A stretch of DNA of 48,519 nt from the NCBI GenBank assembly GCA_030378005.1, contig JAUCGF010000114.1, forward strand, positions 1 to 48,519, written 5' to 3'. The notes beneath the pieces were generated by a model, which was given only the letters and a program-made list of their open reading frames with translations, was not told the DNA's origin and did no database searches. The translations under genes were made by a program, and so were the position numbers. Position 1 is the first letter of the stretch, and each line of letters begins with the position of its first letter. Shown one piece after another: positions 41,688-48,519 of the stretch. Source of the stretch: Desulfococcaceae bacterium HSG9. Lineage in GTDB: Bacteria > Desulfobacterota > Desulfobacteria > Desulfobacterales > JAUCGF01.

Positions 41688-42974
41688 ATGAGAAAATGTT
41701 TAATAATCGCGCTGGCACTAGGATTAGTGGTAGCATTTTCGCTGCCAGCGGCAGCTTTGGAAAATATCTTTGGTGGCTATTGGCGGACCAGAGCATATAC
41801 GAACCAAGATTTTGATGGGCATAGCACTGGTGCTCAGGACGGTACTGTGATAGACACTCGAACACGGCTTTACTACACAGCTAAATTCAGTGATAACCTG
41901 AAATTCGTAAATAAATTTGAGTCCAATGCTAAGTGGGGCGATGCTGATACAGCTGGATATGGTGATATAGGAGCCGATGGTATCCAACTTAAGATTAAAA
42001 ATATGTATATTGACGCCAATTTCAGCGAAGCTGTTAATCTGAAGCTGGGTGCGCAAGGCTTTGCATTAATGAACGGATTTTACATGGATGACGATGCCTC
42101 CGGTGCCAAACTGACCTTTAATTTTGGCAATGTTACGCTTCCGCTGATGTACATCAAAAAATTTGAAGAAGGGTTTGGAGACGATGCAGGCGATGCCGAT
42201 GTTGATTCATTCGCTATTGCTCCCGAAATAAAACTTGGCGACGCCTTTACACTAAAGCCGACCCTTGCATATCTGACATCAAGCGACCTTCGCAGCTATG
42301 AAGCCGAAAGGGATAGACTAGGTCTTTCAGGAGCAGGTGCTGAAGACATGGATCTGGATTTGTGGACACTGGGCATTGGTTTTGATGGATCTGCGGGACC
42401 TGCCAGCTTTGGACTCACAGGCATCTATCAGGGCGGTAGTATCGGCAATGTACCTGGTACTGGTGACGTAGACATCAGTGCATGGCTGTGGGCTGTCAAT
42501 GCAGCCTTTAATATTACGGAGATGGCTGATGTCCACTTTGAAACTTTTTATGCGAGTGGTGATGACGATGGTGACAATGATTATGAAGCCTTTTACAATC
42601 CAAAGGGCGCAAGTTATTACTGGTCTGAAATCATGGGCTATGGTACATTCGATAACAGTGTATCCAATGGTTCTCCCGCGGACGCGATTTCCAATGTTTG
42701 GGCAATTAACCTCGGATCTAGCGTAACTGTTGCGGAAAAACTCAAATTGGCTTTTGATGTATGGTACGCCAGACTTGCTGGAGAAGATGTGTTTGACAGC
42801 GCCGATTATGAAGATGATTCCGATTCACTGGGAACCGAAGTTGATTTCAAAGCCAGCTATCCTCTCATAGACAATCTTAATATTGATGTTGTAGCAGCCT
42901 ACCTTTTTGCAGATGATGCTACAGGCACAGAAGATCCGTGGGAAATGGGTACTCGATTGTCCTTAAGCTTCTAA
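41688..42974 (+). CDS. Outer-membrane beta-barrel porin-like protein
   Basis: A 428-residue protein with signal peptide (1-24, AAA-LE) and a repeating pattern of alternating hydrophobic strands and acidic loops (GDADTAGYGDIGADG, DDDGDNDYE). It ends in LSLSF, the C-terminal Phe signal for the BAM complex. It resembles abundant porins of sulfate reducers. GAAGGAG precedes the ATG, and a strong terminator follows, so it may be highly expressed as a single gene. The substrate is unknown. Confidence 0.75.
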   Translation: MRKCLIIALALGLVVAFSLPAAALENIFGGYWRTRAYTNQDFDGHSTGAQDGTVIDTRTRLYYTAKFSDNLKFVNKFESNAKWGDADTAGYGDIGADGIQLKIKNMYIDANFSEAVNLKLGAQGFALMNGFYMDDDASGAKLTFNFGNVTLPLMYIKKFEEGFGDDAGDADVDSFAIAPEIKLGDAFTLKPTLAYLTSSDLRSYEAERDRLGLSGAGAEDMDLDLWTLGIGFDGSAGPASFGLTGIYQGGSIGNVPGTGDVDISAWLWAVNAAFNITEMADVHFETFYASGDDDGDNDYEAFYNPKGASYYWSEIMGYGTFDNSVSNGSPADAISNVWAINLGSSVTVAEKLKLAFDVWYARLAGEDVFDSADYEDDSDSLGTEVDFKASYPLIDNLNIDVVAAYLFADDATGTEDPWEMGTRLSLSF

Positions 42975-43020
42975 TCAAACTATAACTTTGGTATGTGAAA
43001 ATCATACCTCTTGGATAATA

Positions 43021-43059
43021 AAAAGCCGGAAGCGGTTGTAAACCTCTTCCGGCTTTTTT
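43021..43059 (+). terminator. Intrinsic terminator after the porin-like gene
   Basis: A 12-bp stem (AAAAGCCGGAAG/CTTCCGGCTTTT) with an inner GGTT/AACC extension and one mismatch, followed by a T-run to 43059. It lies 47 nt past the stop codon. Confidence 0.92.
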
Positions 43060-43183
43060 CATAAATAAATAGAGGCATTCTTTATTTCGTTATTTTACGA
43101 AAGACTGTTTCACTCCATTCCTCCGCTCTACTTAATTATTGAATTAGAATACATATAAATCATCTTTACAGGAGTACCTTTAA

Positions 43184-44863
43184 TTGCAGTTAAAAAAAGC
43201 GCATTCTATAATTGGATTAGTCTTTTGTTTTTTTCTTACGCCCCTTTTCGTCACTTGTTTTGCATACGCTGGGGAACCTTTGCGAGTCATAGTTATTCCT
43301 TTTAAGATCCATTCAGACAGGCAATTGACATTCCTTCAAAACGGTGTGGAAGATATGCTTTTAACCCGGCTTTCTTCGGAAAAAATGAAAGTGCAAGCCC
43401 ACAATAGTGATCTTCGCCAGGTTGTGGACGAACTACCCGGTTCGCTGACTGAGACGAAAGCAATCACATTGGCGAACCAGTTCGATGTGGACTATGTTGT
43501 TTTTGGCAGTGTAACGGCTCTTGGGGAAAGCATAAGTACAGATGTGAGTTGTATTGATTTTCACAAAAAAAAAGCGATCGTGGTATTCAATCAAACTGGA
43601 AAAAGTCTGGGAGATGTTATTTCTCATATAAATCTGTTTTCTCAAAAGGTCAATTCGAAGATCTTGGGCATTAAGATTACTCCCGAAAGCGAACTGGCTC
43701 AATCGGGTCGCCAGTTTCAGCAGAAAGATACGGGTCGGCGTCACCCTGAAGCGCTTTGGCAGGAAGAATATCAATTTGAAAGCAATCAGCAAAAGGGCGG
43801 CTCTTTTATTTTCAACCAAACGTCCTCTCCGGGCACTGCTGGTTCTATCTGGAGGAGTAAAAATTTCAAAGCTAAAATTATCGGAATTGCTGTGGGGGAT
43901 GTAGATGGCGATGGTCAAAATGAAATTGTGAGCATCACTGAAAACGCTATATCTGTTTTACGGTATTCCGCAAAACGGCTTCTAAGGATAAGCAAGTCCA
44001 AAGAAAAAACAGGCAGCCGTTTTATCGCTGTCGATGTTGGGGATATAAATAAAAACGGAAGCTCAGAGATATTCATAACAAGCATCAATCGGAGTACAAA
44101 CCGGTTAAACTCTTTTGTATTGGAATGGGACGGATCATCTTTAATAAAAATTTCAGAAAACGTAAATTTGTATTTTAGGATTATTAAAATATCTGAAAAC
44201 GATTCTGTTCTTTTTGGACAACATCGCGGGGGCCTAAAGAATCTTTTCAGCAAAAAGTTATACCGTTTGGTCTGGCAAGGCGACGGTTACCAAACTGACG
44301 AACGTCAAATCCTGCCTAAGAGGTTAAACGTTTTTTCCTTTGCCATAGGTGATGTAAAAAACGATGGTGAAAAATTGTTTGTCGGCATTACATCAGATCA
44401 ATCTATAGGGCTTTTTACGTTAGAAGGAAGCGAAGTATGGAAAGGCGGTGAAGATTATTTTGGCAGCGGAGTTTACCTTGAGTATCCATCAGATCAATTC
44501 GAGGTTTCCAACAAAGATGGTGCCATGATGGACCGCTATTTCTTACCCCAACGTATCCACATTACAGATTTTAACAAAGATGGAAAAAATGAAATATTTC
44601 TGTCAAAAAACACTGACAGCACAGGCAGTATCCTGCCTCGAATCAGAATGTTTAAAAACGGTCGGATGATTTGCCTGGCCTGGAACAACCTCGGTCTTTA
44701 CAATTGCATGCAAACTTATAAAATCTCTGGCCATATCAGCGACTCTGCTGTGGCTGACCTTAACAATGACGGACAGGATGAACTCGTCTATGCGGTTGTC
44801 TCCAAAACATCATTACTCTCTGGAAAGCCCAAGAGTTATATCATTTCCCAGTCTATTGATTAA
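43184..44863 (+). CDS. Exported FG-GAP/VCBS-repeat protein
   Basis: The 559-residue protein has a signal peptide (about 1-29, cleaved at AYA-GE). Its N-terminal domain (RVIVIPFKIHSDRQLTFLQNG, then DYVVFGSVTALG) resembles the TolB-N/CsgG-like folds of lipoprotein assembly proteins. At least four FG-GAP-like calcium-blade motifs follow, such as VGDVDGDGQNE, VGDINKNGSSE, ITDFNKDGKNE and ADLNNDGQDE. A seven-bladed beta-propeller is likely. TTG start with GGAG 9 nt upstream. It is alone in its transcript, after a terminator. Role unknown; binding to a polymer or assembly of an envelope structure is a guess. Confidence 0.8.
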   Translation: MQLKKAHSIIGLVFCFFLTPLFVTCFAYAGEPLRVIVIPFKIHSDRQLTFLQNGVEDMLLTRLSSEKMKVQAHNSDLRQVVDELPGSLTETKAITLANQFDVDYVVFGSVTALGESISTDVSCIDFHKKKAIVVFNQTGKSLGDVISHINLFSQKVNSKILGIKITPESELAQSGRQFQQKDTGRRHPEALWQEEYQFESNQQKGGSFIFNQTSSPGTAGSIWRSKNFKAKIIGIAVGDVDGDGQNEIVSITENAISVLRYSAKRLLRISKSKEKTGSRFIAVDVGDINKNGSSEIFITSINRSTNRLNSFVLEWDGSSLIKISENVNLYFRIIKISENDSVLFGQHRGGLKNLFSKKLYRLVWQGDGYQTDERQILPKRLNVFSFAIGDVKNDGEKLFVGITSDQSIGLFTLEGSEVWKGGEDYFGSGVYLEYPSDQFEVSNKDGAMMDRYFLPQRIHITDFNKDGKNEIFLSKNTDSTGSILPRIRMFKNGRMICLAWNNLGLYNCMQTYKISGHISDSAVADLNNDGQDELVYAVVSKTSLLSGKPKSYIISQSID

Positions 44864-44880
44864 GTAGTACGGTGTCGGGC

Positions 44881-45054
44881 CAGGCAATTGCATGAAAGTT
44901 ATGCAGCAGCTAACACCTTCGCCAAATAATCATCGTTCCAACCGGCCCTGATTCTTTTAGTTCTCATTCCGCTTTTCACAGATGTTTCTTTTCTCAATAA
45001 ATTCATGTCAATATGACGTAATATAGAGAAATTAAAAGCGGAGTCGCCTTTCCG
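44881..45054 (-). pseudogene. ISAs1-family transposase C-terminal remnant with IS end
   Basis: Fifty-two codons on the minus strand end RIRAGWNDDYLAKVLAAA and then TAA, preceded by FNFSILRHIDMNLLRKE, the typical C-terminus of ISAs1-family DDE transposases. An in-frame stop at 45055-45057 closes the fragment on its upstream side. Beyond the stop lies the IS terminus CAGGCAATTGCATGAAA (44881-44897), the same as the MITE ends. The rest of the IS is missing; codA begins 12 nt beyond the fragment. Confidence 0.8.
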
Positions 45055-45065
45055 TTAGAGATAAA

Positions 45066-46358
45066 TTAAATACAAAAATTTTCTTGGCTTGAGGGAGGGA
45101 AGTTCTCTGCTTCAAGCCCGGATTGTGGAAAAATTTCTGGATTCACCGGGTTGGTACGGGCAATAATTTTGCCAGCCCTTAATACATAAAGCCTTGCGGG
45201 ACGAAGCCTTAAAGCTTCAATTTCATCTCTGCACTGTAGGATTACCAAGTCGGCCTGTTTTCCCACTTCAGGGCCGTAATGAGTGAGGTTCAGCGTTTTT
45301 GCTCCATTGGTTGTAACAGCCGCAAAACAATTATGCATCTCTTCAATGCCGGTCATCTGGCCTACATGAAGCCCCATATTTGCAACTTCCAGCATATCAT
45401 GGCTTCCCAGAGGGTACCACGGGTCCATCACACAATCATGGCCAAAAGCGACATTGATTTTTGCTTCCATTAACTCTTTTACTCTTGTCATGCCGCGGCG
45501 TTTTGGATAGTTGTCATGACGCCCCTGTATGGTTATATTAATTAACGGGTTTGCAATAGCATGAAGTTCAGCTTCACAGATTAAGGGTATCAGTTTTGAA
45601 ACATAATAATTATCCATTGAGTGCATTGATGTCAGATGTGAGCCCGCAACCCGCCCTTCTAATCCCAAACGTTTGGTTTCACAGGCTAAAGTTTCAATAT
45701 GGCGAGACATCGGATCGTCTGTCTCATCACAGTGCATATCAATCTTAAGGCCGCGTCCAGCAGCAATAAGGCATAGTTGTTTGATTGACTCAGCCCCCTC
45801 TTCCATGGTTCGTTCATAATGGGGAATACCGCCTACCACATCGACTCCCATATCAAGGGCTGTCAATAAATTCTTTTTTGCTTCCTCATGTCGTAAAAAA
45901 CCATCCTGGGGAAAGGCGACCAATTGAATATCAAGCCAGGGTTTCATCTCTTTGCGGACATCAATCAATGCCTGGACTGCCGGGAGTTCAGGATCAGAAA
46001 TATCAACATGGCTGCGAATTGCCAAGGTGCCGCGCGCAATCGCCCAACGGCAGAATTTTAATGCTCTTTTTTTGATTTCATCTATGTTAAGCGTTGTTTT
46101 CAGCTCTTTCCACAAATTAATACCTTCCAAAAGAGTGCCGCTCTGATTCATCCTTGGCCGACCGAAAGTCAATGTTGAATCTATATGAAAATGGGAATCA
46201 ACAAAAGGCGGAGTGACTAAATTGCTAAGGGCATCAATTTCGTTGGCAGCTTTTTCATATATACGACCTATTGATATAATTTTGCCATCATTTATGGCAA
46301 TATCAACAATCTTACTTTCCCCTGCCAATTTACAATTACGGATAATAAGATCAAGCAT
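45066..46358 (-). CDS. codA: Cytosine deaminase-type amidohydrolase
   Basis: A 430-residue amidohydrolase with metal ligands DSHFHID (His56, His58), DMHCDETDD, SHLTSMH and GHDCVMDPWYPLG, matching CodA. It would convert cytosine to uracil and ammonia. It directly follows two nucleoside-type permease genes (2-nt gap), linking import and deamination. Other deaminases of this group (isoguanine, N-isopropylammelide) share these motifs, so cytosine is probable but not certain. The last ~15 residues are unusually polar. An IS remnant borders its 3' end. Confidence 0.85.
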   Translation of the reverse strand: MLDLIIRNCKLAGESKIVDIAINDGKIISIGRIYEKAANEIDALSNLVTPPFVDSHFHIDSTLTFGRPRMNQSGTLLEGINLWKELKTTLNIDEIKKRALKFCRWAIARGTLAIRSHVDISDPELPAVQALIDVRKEMKPWLDIQLVAFPQDGFLRHEEAKKNLLTALDMGVDVVGGIPHYERTMEEGAESIKQLCLIAAGRGLKIDMHCDETDDPMSRHIETLACETKRLGLEGRVAGSHLTSMHSMDNYYVSKLIPLICEAELHAIANPLINITIQGRHDNYPKRRGMTRVKELMEAKINVAFGHDCVMDPWYPLGSHDMLEVANMGLHVGQMTGIEEMHNCFAAVTTNGAKTLNLTHYGPEVGKQADLVILQCRDEIEALRLRPARLYVLRAGKIIARTNPVNPEIFPQSGLEAENFPPSSQENFCI

Positions 46359-46360
46359 TA

Positions 46361-47308
46361 TTATATCCTTTCACCACGTCGAAATGGTATGAGCAATGCT
46401 TTTGGATAGCGGGCCTGCCGAGTCATAATCACCATTGCAATAATACTGAGTACGTAAGGTGCCATTAAAAAAAACTGATAGGGAATAAAACTTCCTGCAA
46501 GTTGTTGCGCTCTTACCTGCAAAGCATCCAATCCGGCAAATAATAAAGCTCCGAACAATGCCTTACCAGGGTTCCATGAAGCAAAGATTACCAAAGCTAT
46601 ACATATCCAACCGCGCCCATTAATCATTCCAAAATAGAAAGCATCAAATGCGGACATGGTAAGATACGCACCGCCAACCGCCATCAATGCACTGCCGACT
46701 ATGACCGCACCGGTACGCACCCAAAGCACATCAATTCCCTGGGCTTCCATTGCAGCAGGGCTTTCGCCGGCCATTCTGACCGCCAACCCCAAAGGTGTGG
46801 CAAAAAGCACATACATCACTAAAGGAACAACTAAAAAAATAGCATACGTTAATGGAGTGTGGCTGAAAAAAGCTTCTCCCCAAAATGTCAAGTCTGAAAG
46901 CCCTTTAATATTGATGGGTGCAAATGGTATGATTTTAGGTGGAGTTGTGCTGGATGGCAACATCATGCGGAAAATAAAAAAACTGATGGAAGAGGCAAAC
47001 ATTGTCATACCGATTCCTGAAACATGTTGCGAAAGTCCAAGATGCACTGTAAAAATCGCATGTATAAACCCAAACAGCCCTCCCACTATTGCGGCAAAGA
47101 TAATACCGCTCCATAAGTCGCCGCCTTGAAAAACCCACATCCAGCCTGCCATGGACCCGATAGTCATGATACCTTCAATACCCAGATTTAACACACCTGA
47201 TCTCTCACAAATCAGCTCTCCTAAAGTTCCTAATATCAGTGGGCATGATATACGTATCACCGCAGCCCAGAAACCTGCGGTAAGAAACAGTTCTAATATA
47301 TCAATCAT
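46361..47308 (-). CDS. ABC transporter permease, nucleoside/BmpA type (NupQ/YufQ-like)
   Basis: A 315-residue multi-helix permease with the signature PLILGTLGELICERSGVLNLGIEGIMTIG, typical of the second permease of Bmp/nucleoside ABC importers. About eight to nine helices are visible. It overlaps the upstream permease gene by 8 nt. With codA next to it, purine/pyrimidine nucleoside or base uptake is inferred. The ATPase and binding protein would lie beyond the window. Confidence 0.88.
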   Translation of the reverse strand: MIDILELFLTAGFWAAVIRISCPLILGTLGELICERSGVLNLGIEGIMTIGSMAGWMWVFQGGDLWSGIIFAAIVGGLFGFIHAIFTVHLGLSQHVSGIGMTMFASSISFFIFRMMLPSSTTPPKIIPFAPINIKGLSDLTFWGEAFFSHTPLTYAIFLVVPLVMYVLFATPLGLAVRMAGESPAAMEAQGIDVLWVRTGAVIVGSALMAVGGAYLTMSAFDAFYFGMINGRGWICIALVIFASWNPGKALFGALLFAGLDALQVRAQQLAGSFIPYQFFLMAPYVLSIIAMVIMTRQARYPKALLIPFRRGERI

Positions 47309-48374
47309 CTTTTGTTTTCCTCTTAGTCGAAAACTTAAGTTTATATTGAACCAGCATAAGACTGATCAGCACAGCAAGAACAGAGACAGCGACAATAACA
47401 TCGGCAATATAATTTGGAATCTCTATGACTCTGCTCATCGAATCTGCACCCACATATACTGAAGCTAAAAAAATCGCAGATAAAATAACCCCCAAAGGAT
47501 TAAGGTTGGCCAGCATGGCAACGGCAATACCTGTATAGCCAAATCCGGTTGAGATATCTAAAGTCAGATAGCCTTTGGTACCGGCGACTTCTGTGATTCC
47601 GGCAAGTCCGGCAAGCCCGCCACTTATAAGAGCGACTCTTAACACAGTCATATTAATTGATATTCCGGCAAAGCAAGCGGCATTTTGATTTTGTCCGACG
47701 GCCCTGATTTCAAACCCCCACACGCTAAAGCGCATCAAAGCCCATACACTTATTGCGGCAATAACAGCGACAATAAACCCAAGATGTAAACGGCTTTTTG
47801 CAATAATCACGGGTAAAACTCCGGCATCAATTATCGGCGCAGCCTGGGGCCATCCCGATGACATGGGGTCTTTTAACGGCCCTTCAAGAAAATAATTAAC
47901 AAATAGTAAAATTATAAAATTGAGCAAAAGGGTGGTTACAACTTCATCCACTTTGAGTCTGGCTTTTAAAAATACGGGTATGATAAGAGCTAATCCCCCG
48001 GCTAATGCACCCACTATCATTAACAGAGGAATCATTAAAGCGGAGGGCAATGAGATCATGCCGGTACCGACCCAGGTGGCGGCCAATGCTCCGCAGTAAA
48101 GCTGACCTTCACCGCCAATATTCCAAAATTTTGCCCGAAAAGCGACAGCCGCAGCCAAACCGGTAAGGATCAAAGGGGTTGCTTTTGTCAACGTTTCTGT
48201 TATCGCAAAAATAGATCCAAAGGCACCCTTAAACAGCATGGCATAAGCATAGAATACTGATTCTCCAGTCCACATAATCAAAAAAGAACTAAATAAAAAT
48301 GCGGCGAGTACTGCCCCTATCGGCGCGGCTGCCATCAAAAACAGTGATATTTTTTCACGAGGTTCAAGCAGCAT
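47301..48374 (-). CDS. ABC transporter permease, nucleoside/BmpA type (NupP/YufP-like)
   Basis: A 357-residue membrane protein with ITETLTKATPLILTGLAAAVAF and FWNIGGEGQLYCGALAA, the signature of the first permease of the pair. About ten hydrophobic segments are seen. Overlap with the next permease gene implies coupled translation. The ATPase gene would normally lie upstream; only an unrecognised gene end appears there. Confidence 0.88.
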   Translation of the reverse strand: MLLEPREKISLFLMAAAPIGAVLAAFLFSSFLIMWTGESVFYAYAMLFKGAFGSIFAITETLTKATPLILTGLAAAVAFRAKFWNIGGEGQLYCGALAATWVGTGMISLPSALMIPLLMIVGALAGGLALIIPVFLKARLKVDEVVTTLLLNFIILLFVNYFLEGPLKDPMSSGWPQAAPIIDAGVLPVIIAKSRLHLGFIVAVIAAISVWALMRFSVWGFEIRAVGQNQNAACFAGISINMTVLRVALISGGLAGLAGITEVAGTKGYLTLDISTGFGYTGIAVAMLANLNPLGVILSAIFLASVYVGADSMSRVIEIPNYIADVIVAVSVLAVLISLMLVQYKLKFSTKRKTKDD

Positions 48375-48419
48375 CAGTCACTCCTTGCAGGTAACGGGAG
48401 CATTCCATTTTTCTTGGTA

Positions 48420-48519
48420 TCATGCAGCCATATCCAGTGGCGTTGAACATGCTAATTTTTTAAGCATATCCCAACGGCCTGCTTTATAGAATGAGCGGAG
48501 TAATAACATTGCCTCTGCG
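48420..48519 (-). CDS. C-terminal end of an unrecognised gene, cut by the window edge
   Basis: An open frame of 32 codons, ending DMLKKLACSTPLDMAA and TGA, runs off the right edge. It may be the end of the transporter ATPase, but these residues show no ABC motif, and I cannot assign it. The gap to the first permease is 45 nt. Confidence 0.45.
   Translation of the reverse strand, partial: AEAMLLLRSFYKAGRWDMLKKLACSTPLDMAA

Noticed and set aside
43433..43918. A 161-codon minus-strand frame
   Set aside because: Lies within the FG-GAP protein gene, has no recognised motif and no ribosome site.

Overview
The window looks like a chromosome segment of a mesophilic, moderately AT-rich sulfate-reducing bacterium of the Desulfobacterota, most likely Desulfobacterales. 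The reasons are a complete dsrM-K-J-O-P gene set, an RsbRD-N protein beside it, a mycofactocin-type EtfB/glycosyltransferase pair, and delta-proteobacterial outer-membrane proteins. No rRNA, CRISPR array or prophage is seen.

Layout. 1-4420: a decayed saccharopine-dehydrogenase-like gene bounded by an inverted-repeat element, an EtfB-like gene overlapping an MftF-like glycosyltransferase (+), and a UbiA-family prenyltransferase (-). 4428-15572: tRNA-Gly(CCC), an intrinsic terminator, then the translation/RNA operon rimP-nusA-infB-rbfA-nrnA-truB-rpsO-pnp. 15590-19502: M16 peptidase, dut, MBL-fold hydrolase and a secreted orphan. 19513-30883 (all -): DegT aminotransferase, a penicillin-binding protein, metG-ricT, holB-HU, a NusG paralogue, and a sugar-nucleotide module (GHMP kinase, SDR epimerase with zinc ribbon, nucleotidyltransferase). 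31072-34011: surE-mtnP-apt (+) converging on a purine nucleoside phosphorylase (-). 34183-39973 (-): RsbRD-N protein and dsrMKJOP, the membrane complex of dissimilatory sulfite reduction. 40612-44863 (+): two outer-membrane beta-barrel proteins and an FG-GAP/VCBS exported protein. 45066-48519 (-): cytosine deaminase and two permeases of a nucleoside-type ABC transporter, cut by the window edge.

The most unusual signal is a set of degenerate short-period repeats. At least eight loci carry arrays of a TNCGGAA-like heptanucleotide kept in strict 7-nt register, often as two opposed halves that could fold into hairpins. Others use different words (AAAGTTN, TTCAGTC, and an 8-nt CACAAAGN) with the same layout. 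They sit at gene borders, supply or abut start and stop codons, and are translated inside truB, nrnA, holB and the MBL-fold gene. The ideal heptamer has no stop codon in any of six frames, which may be why it is tolerated in genes. Further non-coding elements are a RAYT/REP-like palindrome, a MITE with ISAs1-type ends, and the ISAs1 transposase tail that shares those ends.

Functionally, the window joins core expression genes (tRNA to pnp), purine salvage (mtnP, apt, PNP, codA and nucleoside permeases) and respiratory electron transfer (dsrMKJOP, EtfB, a quinone prenyltransferase).
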